Source: Chondromyces crocatus
GTDB taxonomy: Bacteria; Myxococcota_A; Polyangia; Polyangiales; Polyangiaceae
NCBI RefSeq assembly: GCF_001189295.1
Contig: NZ_CP012159.1
Coordinates: 3,052,001-3,116,000 of the forward strand
DNA: 64,000 nucleotides
Direction: 5' to 3'
Shown: positions 42,466 through 52,675 of the stretch, piece after piece
Position numbering within the stretch: the first letter of the stretch is position 1
Layout: the number at the start of each line of letters is the position of its first letter
The notes under the pieces: generated by a model
Seen by the model: only the letters and a program-made list of their open reading frames with translations
What the model was told of the DNA's origin: nothing
Databases searched by the model: none
Position numbers and translations under genes: made by a program

Positions 42466-44500
42466 TTTCGTTTCTCATTAGTGATGCATAGTGTGAGTCA
42501 TTGCTTTTTGCGCGCAGCGAGAGTTGAAGAGTTCCGCGTAGAATGAGCTTGAGCTCGTCTCTTTCATGCTCCGCTTCTACGAGGGATTTTGTGCCCTGTC
42601 TGCGTTTTTTGAGTTCATTTATTGATTCTTCAACTTCACGGAGGGCATCTTCTGTGGCTAGTTGGACTAGATTGTTCAAGTCTTGAGGGCCGGTGTCCAA
42701 TTTGCGCTTTATGGCTTTCAAGACTCGCCGTGTAGCAGGTGCATTGATTTCAGACGGAAATGCGAGCACAGCCTTGGCACCATGTAGTCGAATTAGTCGC
42801 GCGTGCTCTTGGTGAGAAATGTTGGTGCCGCATGAGAATAAGAGTACTACGCGATTTTGGAAAACGCCTAGGATCCCATAGTCGTCTAGAAGTTTTGAGA
42901 GTGCAGTGCTGCGGTGTCCAGTGACCACTATCGCTGTATGCTCTTTGATCGAGCTGGTCCAAAATGTCTCTGCTGAAACAGTGTGTCCAATATCGGAAAC
43001 TAAGTGGGTTGCCATTAGTCCAACGTTATCGCTGGAGTTCGGCTTTACTCCCACTATGTCCTTTATGGATACATTAGATGGGAAGGACTTGATTTTGCCG
43101 ATGACCTTGTCTGTGGGCTCGTCCAGCCAGAGTCGGCAGGGGGGTGAACAGGATTTGCGAATGCCAGACACCACGTCGCCCCAGTTGACAATCCCACGAT
43201 CGAAGCTGCTTCCATGAGACTCGGCTAGACGTGCAACGGGGCTCAAGGAAATGACAATGTCTCTCCTTGCTTGAGTCGCGCGTATGTCCACAAGAACGTC
43301 CTGCCACGTTGTTGCGTTGGTTATCTCTTTCGGGGACGTGAATACTTGTTTCTGGTCAGACCCAGCAATTATGTCTACTGGCGTGTTTTGAGAGTTGAAT
43401 TTTGCTGTTGTTCTAGCGCTAAGCCATATAATGTTATTATCTTTAGATGCAGCTCTCTTTATTCGTTCTTGGTGTAGTGCTTCTGCTTCATCGGCTACGC
43501 TGTCGGACAGTGTTCTACGTGAAAGCTGTGGTGGATTAGATGAAGTGATGCTGAATTCAAGTAGCTCTAGTTTGTTGTCGGCTCGGCCAATAAGCATGTG
43601 TGATTCATCGACACGTGCGAGTCTCGGTAGGAGTTTTGCGAACTCTGGAGGAGGCTCTGAGTCGCTCAAAACAAGTGTCGCAGCATTAATGGTGTCTAAA
43701 TCTTCACCCATGAACTTAATAATGGTTCTGTCGAATCGCCCGGTTGCCGGCAAGCCCTGGTGTGTTTGATAAGCCGTCATGGCTTCGCGTAGATCGTTCA
43801 CTGTGTCGCCTCGTGGTTTGAATCCTACCATTTCTAATAGCAGCTGAGCCATTTGGTGGAGCCAGTCGAATTGTATTTGAGCTATTAGTATGAAGTCGTC
43901 TGTGATCGTTGAGGGGATGCTAGCGTTTAGGCCGAATGCTTGAGCTAGTTCTGTTCGTGTCTGAAGAATGCTGTCTTTCCAAATCTGACGCTGAATGACT
44001 TGATCGTCTTTGTTGAATTCGATTGTTTTTAGACGATTAGTTAATGCTGTGTCTGCTTTCTCATGTGCTTCTGAGACAACCGTGGGGCTGCTGCTTTTGA
44101 TTTCGATGTTTGAGTCTGTTGTGAGATTCTTGAAGCGAACGCCCATTGGGTGTGTAGAACTATTTCTGTCGACGTATTCAAGCGTAATTTTAGGTGAGGA
44201 GGAATTTAGTTCTTGTTCGAGTGGAAACCAGTCACCTTGGTTTATGCGAATCATTAATGAATTGCTGGTTAGGACATGGTTTATTGCGCTGTTGTCTTTG
44301 GGAACATTGCGTTCAAGGTCGGCGCAAAAGACTGCGGTAATGTGGGCTGCGTTCGCGCCGAGGCTGATGATGTTCGGAATAGCTGGTATGACGAGGCGCT
44401 GATTGCTTGCGGTAGCTTTAAGGCTCACCAGTAGAGCGATAGTTGCGATTAAGGCAGCCATCGATATGCGTACCATACGGAAACCCCGGAAACCTTCCAT
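42449..44500 (-). CDS. Exported protein with CHAT/clan-CD-like protease domain and possible peptidoglycan-binding motif
   Basis: 683 residues from ATG 44500; AAGGGG lies 9 nt upstream and a signal peptide or N-terminal anchor follows (MVRISMAALIATIALLVSL, then KATASNQ). Residues ~231-270 (TVNDLREAMTAYQTHQGLPATGRF-type, ending IIKFMGEDL) resemble a peptidoglycan_binding_1 repeat. The C-terminal ~150 residues fit a clan CD fold: strand AIVVTGHRS with His 529, then VVLLFSCGTN with Cys 557, and LIRLHGAKAVLAFPSEINAP, the pattern of CHAT domains (GH ... VLLSAC ... GAxAVI). The His-Cys spacing (28) is shorter than usual. A coiled-coil-like basic/acidic tail ends the protein. The gene is AT-rich relative to the window, with codon use unlike its neighbours. 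Function unknown; protease activity is inferred. Confidence 0.72.
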   Translation of the reverse strand: MEGFRGFRMVRISMAALIATIALLVSLKATASNQRLVIPAIPNIISLGANAAHITAVFCADLERNVPKDNSAINHVLTSNSLMIRINQGDWFPLEQELNSSSPKITLEYVDRNSSTHPMGVRFKNLTTDSNIEIKSSSPTVVSEAHEKADTALTNRLKTIEFNKDDQVIQRQIWKDSILQTRTELAQAFGLNASIPSTITDDFILIAQIQFDWLHQMAQLLLEMVGFKPRGDTVNDLREAMTAYQTHQGLPATGRFDRTIIKFMGEDLDTINAATLVLSDSEPPPEFAKLLPRLARVDESHMLIGRADNKLELLEFSITSSNPPQLSRRTLSDSVADEAEALHQERIKRAASKDNNIIWLSARTTAKFNSQNTPVDIIAGSDQKQVFTSPKEITNATTWQDVLVDIRATQARRDIVISLSPVARLAESHGSSFDRGIVNWGDVVSGIRKSCSPPCRLWLDEPTDKVIGKIKSFPSNVSIKDIVGVKPNSSDNVGLMATHLVSDIGHTVSAETFWTSSIKEHTAIVVTGHRSTALSKLLDDYGILGVFQNRVVLLFSCGTNISHQEHARLIRLHGAKAVLAFPSEINAPATRRVLKAIKRKLDTGPQDLNNLVQLATEDALREVEESINELKKRRQGTKSLVEAEHERDELKLILRGTLQLSLRAKSNDSHYASLMRNENEPTL

Positions 44501-44900
44501 AGCGTCACCCCTTTGAACTTCTAATCTTTGCGATGGGGAAGGAAACGAGCAGAGCCGCGGATTATGTTTATGATCTGAGCCGAACACGTTTCTGTCAATA
44601 CTCTCAGACCGCGTGTCTGGCCGTTTCGGGAGTGAATCGGTTCCGTCCATGGAGTAGCAACTGGGACAGTCTTTCCCGATGGCACGAATGGTGCTCCAAC
44701 GGCAGCATGCCAAGCTGAACGAGCGAAGGACCATCTGGAGTCAGACGCAGGCCGGTTGGGTGAAGAGCTTCTCTTGCAAAGGCGACTTCAGCCTGCTGGA
44801 TGACTCTGGTGTCTCTCTGCTGAACTCCTAGCGAGGCGCCTATGTCCGGCTCGTGAGGCACCTACCTCCGGTATGAGGCAGCGGCCCCCGCTCTCCCACC
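44501..44900. other. Intergenic transition from AT-rich island to GC-rich backbone
   Basis: About 400 bases. The first ~100 continue the lower-GC composition of the island; from about 44620 the composition returns to that of the genome. Short frames (for example 44604-44861 minus) show no domain. The region must hold the promoter of the CHAT-like gene and the 3' end of the P450 transcript; neither was located with confidence. Confidence 0.4.
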
Positions 44901-46100
44901 TCAGGCCGGGATGGCGCGGACCGGCAGCCGCGCCAGCCCCCGCACGATGATCGTGTGCATCCACTCCGGCGGCCCGGGGCGGCGCTCGAAGCGCTGGAAC
45001 CGCGTGAGCAGCGTCTCCAGCGCGATCCTCGCCTCCATCCGGGCCAGCGCCAGGCCCAGGCACGTGTGCGGCCCGTGGCCGAACGCCAGGTGCCCGCGCG
45101 TGTCGCGATCCATGTCGAACACGTCGGCCTTCGGGAAGCGCGCTTCGTCGCGGTTGGCGGAGGCGAGCATCACCAGGATGAAGGAGCCCGCCGGGATGGT
45201 GCCGCCCGCGAGCGTCGCTTCGGCGGGCGCTTGCCGGAAGATGAAGTGGACCGACGGATCGTACCGCAGCATCTCCTCCAGGTACCGCGGGATCATCGCG
45301 GGCTCGGCGCGGAGACGCGCCATCTCCTCGGGGTGATCGGCGAAGCGCATCACCGACTTGGCGATGAGGTGCACCGTCGTCTCCAGCCCCGCGATGAACA
45401 GCAGGTGGAAGAACGAGTGGAGCTCCCGGTCGGTCAGCGCCTGCTCTCCCGCCCGGATCTGGAGCAGTGCGCTCATCAGGTCCGACCCGGGCTCACGGCG
45501 CCGCGCCTCGATGACCTCGTCACAGTGCCGGTGCATCTCCCGGTACGCGCTGCGCACCAGCTCGTCGTGCTCGGGCCCTTGCGACACCGGCCCCGCGCTC
45601 CCCAGGACGTCCGACCACCGCTTGAACTGCGCGTGACGGGTGGGATCGAGGCCCAGCACGCCGCCGATCACGCTCGCCACGAGCGGCGTGGCGAACGCGG
45701 AGACGAAGTCCACCTCGTCACCACCCCCGAGCCCATCGGCAAGCCGCTCGGCGAGCGCGCGCAGCGGCCCCTCCGTCGCGGCGAGCAGCGCCGGCCCGAA
45801 CGCGCGGTTCACCATGCTCCGGAGGCGCGTGTGCTCCGGCGGGTCCTGCACGACCATGGAGTGCGCGCCCGCGTTGAACTCGAGCTGGAGCCAGGGCGGG
45901 TCCATGGCCGGCGCCACGCCCCGTGACGAGAACCGGACCGGATCGGCCACCACGGCCGCCGCGTCCTCGTAGCGGCTCACGGCCCAGAAGCCGCCGGGTT
46001 CCACCCGACAGACGGGCGAGTCGCGTCGCAGCGCGGCGTAGAACGGGAAGGGATCGACGGCGACTTCGGGAGAGAGGAGATTGAGGTGAACTTCGCTCAT
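44901..46100 (-). CDS. Cytochrome P450
   Basis: 399 residues from ATG 46100, with GGAG 9 nt upstream. Soluble bacterial type. The I-helix oxygen-binding motif is AGLETT (Glu in place of the more common Asp), the K-helix ExxR is EEMLR, and the heme loop is FGHGPHTCLG with Cys 347 as the iron ligand. Expected to hydroxylate or otherwise oxidise a small molecule with electrons from ferredoxin and a reductase, neither of which is encoded nearby. It stands alone, not in a visible biosynthetic cluster, so the substrate cannot be proposed. Confidence 0.93.
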   Translation of the reverse strand: MSEVHLNLLSPEVAVDPFPFYAALRRDSPVCRVEPGGFWAVSRYEDAAAVVADPVRFSSRGVAPAMDPPWLQLEFNAGAHSMVVQDPPEHTRLRSMVNRAFGPALLAATEGPLRALAERLADGLGGGDEVDFVSAFATPLVASVIGGVLGLDPTRHAQFKRWSDVLGSAGPVSQGPEHDELVRSAYREMHRHCDEVIEARRREPGSDLMSALLQIRAGEQALTDRELHSFFHLLFIAGLETTVHLIAKSVMRFADHPEEMARLRAEPAMIPRYLEEMLRYDPSVHFIFRQAPAEATLAGGTIPAGSFILVMLASANRDEARFPKADVFDMDRDTRGHLAFGHGPHTCLGLALARMEARIALETLLTRFQRFERRPGPPEWMHTIIVRGLARLPVRAIPA

Positions 46101-46528
46101 TCGTGCGCTCCAGACGAGTCGGCGAGGCCGGCTCGGGTCGTCGGGTTGACCGCACGTTACGGGCGCCTGCACGTGGAGGCCAGCCAGGGCATGCCTCGTT
46201 GCACCCGGGGAATCGCCCGTGAAAGCCAGCGAACGCGCTTCTTCGGCCTTTCGCCCGTCGCCCTACGTGCGCCCACCTCGCGTTCATGCCGTGGAGCTCC
46301 AGGGGGCATGCAGATTCACGAGGCGACGCGCGGATGGGCCCCCGAGCGTTTTCCGGACGACCCGTCGTGCTGGCGATGGGGTGCGTGGGCTGATCTCGAG
46401 AGGAGCCGTGGAAGGCCGTGGGCCGGTCGCTCTGGCGGGACTTCCGGCAAGCGCATGGCGTTCTCGCTCCAGGGCCAGCCACCTGGGACTGGGTGGAAGA
46501 GGAAAGCTGGCACGTAAATTGGAAGTAA
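46101..46528. other. Upstream region of the P450 gene, no gene recognised
   Basis: About 430 GC-rich bases between the P450 start and the minisatellite. Frames continue into the repeats in both directions but have no domain content. The P450 promoter should be here. Confidence 0.35.
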
Positions 46529-46654
46529 CGAACGTCGAACGGGAATCGACGAACGTCGAACGGGAATCGACGAACGTCGAACGGGAATCGACGAACGTCG
46601 AACGGGAATCGACGAACGTCGAACGGGAATCGACGAACGTCGAACGGGAATCGA
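46529..46654 (+). repeat. Tandem array of six near-identical 21-bp units
   Basis: Unit ACGAACGTCGAACGGGAATC + G repeated six times without visible change (46529, 46550, 46571, 46592, 46613, 46634). Because 21 is divisible by 3, each frame without a stop in one unit is open throughout; one frame would read NVEREST six times. Confidence 0.95.
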
Positions 46655-46771
46655 CGATCGGTGAATGGGGGAAGGACGAACCGTGAATGGAGGAAGGACG
46701 ATTCGTGCGTTGCGAAGGGTGATCCGCCAGCGGAAGAGAACCCGGCGACAGGCGGACGACTGGCACGTGAA

Positions 46772-47110
46772 CGCGGACCGACGATCGTTGAACGGCGATC
46801 GACGATCGTTGAAGGCCGAAGGACGATCGTTGAACGGGGACCGACGATCGATGAACGGCGATCGACGGTCGTCGAACGGGGACCGACGAACGTCGAACGC
46901 CGAAGGACGAACGGTGATTGGCGAAGGCTGACCCCTGACAGGAAGGACGGACGGTGAATGGCGGATGACGGCCACGTGAATGGGGATCGACGATCGGTGA
47001 TTGGCGAACGCTGCCACGTGAACGGGGATCGACGATCGTCGAACGGGGATCGACGATCGTCGAATGGGGATCGACGATCGTCGAACGTGGATCGACGATC
47101 AGGGATCGCC
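46772..47110 (+). repeat. Degenerate 21-bp tandem repeats of the same family
   Basis: Two further blocks (about 46772-46925 and 46978-47110) of ~21-bp units related to GGCGATCGACGATCGTTGAA(C), with scattered substitutions. The core CGACGATCGTCG is self-complementary. Same period and related sequence as the perfect array, so older copies of one minisatellite. Long frames across it on both strands are a by-product of the period. Confidence 0.85.
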
Positions 47111-47140
47111 GACCGCTGGCACGAGATCGGCGAAGACCGA

Positions 47141-48051
47141 TTCGTGAGCGGCGAAGACGCCCACACGGTGGGCATGGCCCGGTGCGGTGAGCGCGATGGC
47201 TCCTGAGGGAGCTCGGCGCGCGCTCCCTTGAACGCTCGCTGATGTCGAGGAGTGCCCCGCGTCGACGGAGACGATGACGATCTCGAGCAGTTACAAGTGG
47301 AGGGGGAAGGCGATGGCGCAGTTCCCGGTCACGAAGACGGTCCGCCAGGGGTCGGGGTCTTCAGCCGTCGGGCGTCATGGGGAACGCGCTGCCCGCTCTC
47401 CTCCTCCTTATGAAGAGGGATGGCCTGCGCAGGGTGCATGAGCCGCGCGATGCAGGCGGGCTCCCGCTGAACCGACGAGTCGGTACGCGGATTCAGGAAG
47501 GACTTTCGCGCTGGCGCCCGAGGGACTGGCGTCACCTGATCGGTGCCGCCTGAAGGATGCGGTGATGTTCCTTACGCGCTGTTATCGATTGAAATATCGT
47601 GACATTTCATACCAATCCCATGACCGGGAATGGCTCGATCGCTCGCCATGGGATGCATGACCGTCCGTTTCAGTTCGTGATTCTTCGCGGCAGAGGAAGA
47701 TGCGCGTCGCCTGGTCACGGAGCGCTGGGCGGATGATGCGCCAATGGGTTCCACTGGTACGAGAATGGGTTCTCGTGATGCAGGCATGCGAAGCTGCGAG
47801 AGGCGGGATGGCTGCACTCGCTGTGCCAGAGGCGAAGCCTGCCGAGGCCGCGATGGGCGTGGGCGAAGGGCAACGAGAGAGCGCTGCTTCGAAATGAAAA
47901 TCGTCACGACGGGGATCCGAAATCGTTATGGGTGGCATTGACATTGGCTGTCGCCGGACGCATTGAATGGTGCTGTACCGACCGCGCGTCTCGCGGCCGG
48001 TACATGAACAGCGCACGCGCTCCACCGGAGTGCACCGATGAAGGAAAACCA
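47141..48051. other. Long region without a recognised gene
   Basis: About 900 bases between the minisatellite and the next gene. Includes a less GC-rich patch near 47575-47640. Candidate frames (47582-48052 minus, 47700-47897 plus) lack third-position GC bias, ribosome sites and domains. The promoter of the 48052 gene must lie near its right end. Confidence 0.35.
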
Positions 48052-48618
48052 ATGACGACGACGCTTCTCGTGAAGCAGTATGCGGGAGAACTCACCCTCG
48101 ATTTGACGGATCTGCAAGGCTCGCTGGTCGATCTGCCCAGCGGGGGCATGAGGGGGCTACGACGTGAAAAACCTGGCTGGGACAGGGCCGAGCAAGAGCT
48201 GTCCACGCGCCTGCCGCTGCACGCGGCCGAACTCCGGGTGGCTCCGGATCTCGGCACGCAAATCTCGACCTTGAACACGCGGCTCGCGCGGGTGCGCGCC
48301 GTGAAGCGGACCGTCGAGAAGCTGGCCGAGGTGGCCGCGGAGACCGAGGCGTACCTCGAGGACCAGCGGGAGGCCCTGGTCGGCCTCGTGGTCGATTCGG
48401 TGCGCAAGGCGGCGAAGCGCACGGATCCGGCGCTGATGACGGCGTTCGAGAAGACCATCCGGTACCATGGCCAGACGGGGCTGCTCGCGGCGAAGACGCG
48501 ACGCAAGAACGAGGCGGCCACGGCCGAGGAGGAGGAGGCCGGGGTGCCCTTCAAGGGGGGCGCCGCCCTCGCTGCCGCTCCGGAGGGGGAGAGCGAGGAC
48601 GAGCCGCAGGAGACGTGA
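48052..48618 (+). CDS. Hypothetical helical protein
   Basis: 188 residues; AAGGA stands 7 nt before ATG 48052. The N-terminal ~25 residues are beta-like (TLLVKQYAGELTLDLTDLQG). Residues ~70-150 are strongly helical, probably coiled coil (ISTLNTRLARVRAVKRTVEK, LAEVAAETEAYLEDQREAL). The last 30 residues are Ala/Glu-rich. No signal peptide. I do not recognise the family. A clear intrinsic terminator follows ~60 bp downstream, so it is a single-gene transcript. Confidence 0.75.
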   Translation: MTTTLLVKQYAGELTLDLTDLQGSLVDLPSGGMRGLRREKPGWDRAEQELSTRLPLHAAELRVAPDLGTQISTLNTRLARVRAVKRTVEKLAEVAAETEAYLEDQREALVGLVVDSVRKAAKRTDPALMTAFEKTIRYHGQTGLLAAKTRRKNEAATAEEEEAGVPFKGGAALAAAPEGESEDEPQET

Positions 48619-48675
48619 TGCGCGGCTCCCGGTGACGCCTCCTCGGGAGGCTTCACCGGGATCGTGAACGAGGAG

Positions 48676-48717
48676 CGCGGGGAGAGTTCGAGACGCGGGC
48701 TCTCCTCGCGTTTTTTT
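48676..48717 (+). terminator. Intrinsic (rho-independent) terminator
   Basis: GC-rich stem CGCGGGGAGAG / CTCTCCTCGCG (10 of 11 Watson-Crick pairs), loop of about 12, followed at once by TTTTTTT. It lies ~60 bp after the stop of the 48052-48618 gene. Confidence 0.85.
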
Positions 48718-48911
48718 GTGCGTCGTGAGGTCGTTCGCGCCACGGCGTCGACGGTTCTGCATCCCCGAGGCGCGGCGGGAGGCTCTTCGCGGTGGGCCTC
48801 CGAGCTTGACTGTCGCGTCATTTGACGCGGCGGTCATGCACGGTGCTTCGGCGATCCATGGTCATCGGGGCCGGTAGGACGACGGGGGTCCGTGACGTGC
48901 GCTGAGGGGGG

Positions 48912-51900
48912 TCAGCGACGTGCGGCGAGGGGGCTTCGGCGACGTGCGGCGAGGAGCGCCAGCGCTGCCAGGGACGAGGCTGCCGTGGAGGTGGAGCGGG
49001 TGGAGGTTCCGGGGACGGTGCATCCACAGCTGCCGTCGTCTCCAGGCGCCTCGCCGTTGCCTCCCGTGCTGGTGCTGGTGCTGGTCCCGGAGCCAGGGCC
49101 TTCGCCAGCGGTGCCACCCTCTCCAGCGCCGCCTTGGCCTGCGTTGCCACCGTGGCCTGATGTGCCGCCTTCGCCAGCGGTGCCGCCCTGTCCAGCGCCG
49201 CCAGCGCCACTGCCGCCAGCGCCACTGCCGCCAGCGCCGGAGGTCGCGCCCTGTCCAGCGCCACCTTGTCCAGCACCGCCAGCGCCACTGCCACCGTGGC
49301 CGGCGCTGCCGCCTTCTCCGGTGGCGAGGGTGGTGACGCAGACGTCGTCTTCGCAGGTGGCGCCGGTCGGGCAGGTGGCGGAGGTGGTGCACGGGATCCA
49401 GCCCAGGCGACGGGTCAGCACGCGCTCGGTGCCGTGAGGAGGGGCGTGGTCGAAGCGGGAGTAGGCGACGAGAGCTTCGACGGGGCCGGCGCAGAGGGCA
49501 GGGGGGCCTTCGATGCCGGGCTCGGCGGAGAGGACGAAGCTCGGGGAGACGGTGCCGGCGGCGGAGAGGACGGCGGCGTGGAGGTCGATGGCGTACGGGT
49601 CGGTGGGCGTGGTGCGGTGCCGCCAGGCGATGAGGCAGTGGCCGGCGCGGCAGGTGGTGGCGGGGAGGGTGCCGGAGCCGGGGTTGGTCCACAGCGCGGT
49701 GGTGTCGGCGCGGAGGTTCGAGGCGGGGGTGATGACGATGCCCTGGGGGTCGAGGACGTCGCCGAGGGGGGAGACGCGGGCGGCGTGCACGGAGCCGTCG
49801 CCGTCGAAGACGGTGCCGCCACCGATGTCGAGCTGCTCCCAGACGACGAGGTAGTTCGTGCCGTCGAAGCCGAGGCTGGTGGTGTGGGCGACGACGCCGG
49901 GAGGGGTGATGGGGAAGCCGCCCACGTCGAGGGTCTGGCCCTGGGCGGTGATGCGCGCGCCGTGGAGGGGGCCGTTGCGGCTGTCGAAGCGCCACACGAC
50001 GAGGTAGCCGTCGCCGTCGGAGGTGAGGTCGGGGCGGAGGCCGAGCCAGTTGTCCGGGTACTCGGCGAAGGTGAGGACGGGGCCGTGGGTGCCGTCGTGC
50101 GCGACGAGGACGCCTTGTACGCCAGCAGGGCTGTCGACGGCGAGGAGGGTGCCCTGGCCGTTGGAGGCAACGCCGAGGTGGTCGTCGTCATAGGACTCGA
50201 GGGGGAGGCTCACCGGGATGGGGTCGAGGAGCTGGCCAGCAGGGCTCACGCGGGCGTACTGCGGCGTGTAGACGTGGTCGCCGTGGGCGCTGAGGCTGCG
50301 GGGGAAGCTCCACCAGGCGACGAGGGTGTTCACGCCATCGAAGACGGCGCGGGGGGCGAACTGGAAGCCGAGGTCGGTGGTGATGGCGATGCCGCTCGGG
50401 TCGAGGACGGTGCCCTGGGGGGTGACGCGGGTGGCGAAGAGGTCGGTGCCGCGGCGGCTGGCGTCGTAGGCGCGGTCGTCGGTCCAGGCGACGAGGTAGT
50501 TCACGCCGTCGAAGGCGAGGGTGGGCTGGGTCTGGCCGTTGGCGCTGGTGGCGAGGAGGCGGCTGGGCGTGTCGAGGATCGTGCCGTCGGGCGCGAGGCG
50601 GGTGGCGCGGAGGGTTGGGCCCGCGACGCGGTCGTAGGTGGTGAGGTCGGTCCAGACGACGAAGGTGCCGTTGCCGTTGCCGGCGAGGGCGCTCTCGTTG
50701 GCGTGGGTGGAGAGGAGGGCGCCGCCCGGGTCGAGGACGGTGCCGGTGGGGGTGATGCGGGCGCGGTGGACTTGCTCGGCGGGGTTCTCGGCTTCGGTGC
50801 GGGTCCAGGTGACGACGGTGTTCTGGCCATCGAAGGCGGCGCGCGGGTTGCCGAGGTAGTGGTAGATGCTCGGTTCGGTGGCGACGAGGAGGCCCGCGGG
50901 GTCGAGGACGGTGCCCTGCGGGGTGACGCGGGTGGCCTCGATGCGGTGGCTGGAGAACTCGCTGGGGGAGTCGAGCCAGGCGATGACGTAGTTCGCGCCG
51001 TCGAAGGTGATGGCAGGGTTGCGCTGGCCGATGGCGCCCGGGGTCGCAGGGCCGAGGTGCAGCGGGGGGACGTCGAGGGCCACGCCGCCGGGGTCGACGC
51101 GGACGCCGTGGATGCGTCGGTCGCTGGCTTGCCAGACGACGAGGGTGTTCGTGCCGTCGGAAGCGAGGGCGGCGCGGGCGTTGCCGTCGTTGTAGGCAGG
51201 GAGGCCGGGGTCGAGGAGGAGGCCACCGGGGTCGAGGACGGTGCCAGCCGTGTCGACGCGGGCGAGGCGGGTGCCGGCGTCGAGCCAGGCGACGACGAAG
51301 TGGGTGCCGTCGAAGGTGGCGGCAGGGTTCCTGGTGGTGCTGGTGGCAGGGGCGATGGGGAAGCCACCCGGGTCGAGGATGCCGTTCACGGGGCTGATGC
51401 GGGTGCCACGGAGGGTCTGGGTGGTGGCAGCTTGCTGGACGACGAGGTAGTTCGCGCCGTCGTAGGCGACCGCGGGTCTGGCGCCCGGGCCGAGGTGGAT
51501 GCCGTAGGGGTCGAGGACGGTGCCGTCGGCCGCGACGCGGGCGGCGAAGATGCTTTCGAGGGCGAGGCGGGTGTCGGTCCAGGCGACGAGGTAGCCGTCG
51601 CCCGCGCCTGCGATGGCGGGGTCGCGCTGGCCGCCGGAAGCCTGGCCGAGGAGGGGTTGGTCGAGGCCGGATTCGGGGGAGAGGATGGGGTCGAGGACGG
51701 CGGGGTATGCCGAGGCGGCGAGGACGTCGGCGGGGACGTGAAGCTCCAGGGCGCCGGCTTCGGGGAGGGCGTGGACGGTGACGGGGGTGGTGGTGCCGCG
51801 GGCGTCGATCCAGGTGGCGAGGCCGACGCGGATGCCGAGGCCGGTGGCGGCGTCACGGTAGTGGTGGCCGAGGGGTGTCTGGCCGGCGTAGCGCTGGCCG

Positions 51901-52511
51901 CCGACGCGGAGGCGGACGGTGAGGTCGCCGTGGCCTTCAGGGGGATTGGCGAAGGTGTAGCTGAGGGAGAGGCCTTCGTCGGTGTTGTGGAGGTGTTCGG
52001 TGGCGTCAGGGCCATGCAGGATGGCGAGGTGACCGTCGCGTTCGATGCGGGGAGCGCTGGGGGCCTGGAAGGCACGGTCGCCGCGGGCGAGGTGGGTGGT
52101 GGCGAGGGTGAGGGGAGCGCCGAGCTGGGGAGGGGCGTCGGAGGGGGCGTTGGCAGCGTGTGCGTCTGGGCGAGGGAGCTTCTGCCGAGGGTGACGGACG
52201 GGCGTGATCGTGACGCCGTCGGGTGAGACGCGGGAGCGGTAGGCGTCGCCGCCACCCGTGAAGTCGCTGCCTTCGGGTCGGAAGGAGAGGCGTACGGTGC
52301 GCATGACGGCGCCAAGGTCGAGAGGCGCGTCGGTGCGAGGTGTCGTCTGCGAGACGTCGGCTGTGCTCGATGCCTCGGGTGGCGTTGACCGCTCGGGCGC
52401 GGTGCAGGCGGAGGCGAGGGGGAGGAGGAGCGACGCGAAGAGCGTGGTTCGCGTGAAGAGCGTGGTTCGAAGGAGGAGCCGTCGTGCTGTCCGGGAACGA
52501 GGCGTTGTCAT
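48912..52511 (-). CDS. Giant propeller-repeat lipoprotein with MYXO-CTERM-like tail (paralogue 1)
   Basis: 1,199 residues. The signal peptide ends in LASAC (lipobox). Residues ~55-110 carry a conserved opening ([30 protein letters not shown]) shared with the other paralogues, then a beta domain ([20 protein letters not shown]). Residues ~270-1,040 consist of ~50-residue repeats of the form DGTVLDPxGI...PAxxFDGxNYLVxWxDxR, consistent with one or more beta-propellers. A Cys module ([21 protein letters not shown]) and a Gly/Ala/Ser stalk lead to [10 protein letters not shown], a hydrophobic helix and ARRRS...ARR, the MYXO-CTERM plan. It should be exported and surface-displayed. Function and ligand unknown. 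Confidence 0.85.
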   Translation of the reverse strand: MTTPRSRTARRLLLRTTLFTRTTLFASLLLPLASACTAPERSTPPEASSTADVSQTTPRTDAPLDLGAVMRTVRLSFRPEGSDFTGGGDAYRSRVSPDGVTITPVRHPRQKLPRPDAHAANAPSDAPPQLGAPLTLATTHLARGDRAFQAPSAPRIERDGHLAILHGPDATEHLHNTDEGLSLSYTFANPPEGHGDLTVRLRVGGQRYAGQTPLGHHYRDAATGLGIRVGLATWIDARGTTTPVTVHALPEAGALELHVPADVLAASAYPAVLDPILSPESGLDQPLLGQASGGQRDPAIAGAGDGYLVAWTDTRLALESIFAARVAADGTVLDPYGIHLGPGARPAVAYDGANYLVVQQAATTQTLRGTRISPVNGILDPGGFPIAPATSTTRNPAATFDGTHFVVAWLDAGTRLARVDTAGTVLDPGGLLLDPGLPAYNDGNARAALASDGTNTLVVWQASDRRIHGVRVDPGGVALDVPPLHLGPATPGAIGQRNPAITFDGANYVIAWLDSPSEFSSHRIEATRVTPQGTVLDPAGLLVATEPSIYHYLGNPRAAFDGQNTVVTWTRTEAENPAEQVHRARITPTGTVLDPGGALLSTHANESALAGNGNGTFVVWTDLTTYDRVAGPTLRATRLAPDGTILDTPSRLLATSANGQTQPTLAFDGVNYLVAWTDDRAYDASRRGTDLFATRVTPQGTVLDPSGIAITTDLGFQFAPRAVFDGVNTLVAWWSFPRSLSAHGDHVYTPQYARVSPAGQLLDPIPVSLPLESYDDDHLGVASNGQGTLLAVDSPAGVQGVLVAHDGTHGPVLTFAEYPDNWLGLRPDLTSDGDGYLVVWRFDSRNGPLHGARITAQGQTLDVGGFPITPPGVVAHTTSLGFDGTNYLVVWEQLDIGGGTVFDGDGSVHAARVSPLGDVLDPQGIVITPASNLRADTTALWTNPGSGTLPATTCRAGHCLIAWRHRTTPTDPYAIDLHAAVLSAAGTVSPSFVLSAEPGIEGPPALCAGPVEALVAYSRFDHAPPHGTERVLTRRLGWIPCTTSATCPTGATCEDDVCVTTLATGEGGSAGHGGSGAGGAGQGGAGQGATSGAGGSGAGGSGAGGAGQGGTAGEGGTSGHGGNAGQGGAGEGGTAGEGPGSGTSTSTSTGGNGEAPGDDGSCGCTVPGTSTRSTSTAASSLAALALLAARRRSPLAARR

Positions 52512-52675
52512 TGCCTCAGACTATCGACGTGGTGCGTGGCCCTAGCGCGAGCATGGCCTCGGAGCACGCTACGGGCGTGCGTTCATGTCCGGATGGCGTG
52601 AATGAGGGTGGATTCCATACCGCATGCATTCACGGTTTCAGCCGCTCTGCTTTTTCGGCATCACGTGCCTTCGGG

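Noticed and set aside
44604-44861. 85-codon minus-strand frame beside the AT-rich island
   Set aside because: No domain, no ribosome-binding site, mixed composition at a junction; could be a relic but cannot be supported.
46529-47110. CRISPR array
   Set aside because: Units are contiguous with no spacers; it is a simple tandem repeat.
45718-47175. 485-codon minus-strand frame across the minisatellite
   Set aside because: It consists of heptad repeats created by the 21-bp period, overlaps the P450 gene in another frame and has no domain or ribosome site.
47932-47948. Promoter (TTGACA, or a sigma-54-like TGGCATTGACATTGGC) before the 48052 gene
   Set aside because: TTGACA has no acceptable -10 partner at 16-18 bp, and the sigma-54 reading has GG where the essential GC of the -12 element should be.
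49266-52226. 986-codon plus-strand frame
   Set aside because: It is the antisense shadow of paralogue 1; composition is Gly/Val/Asp/Glu-rich nonsense typical of reversed high-GC codons.
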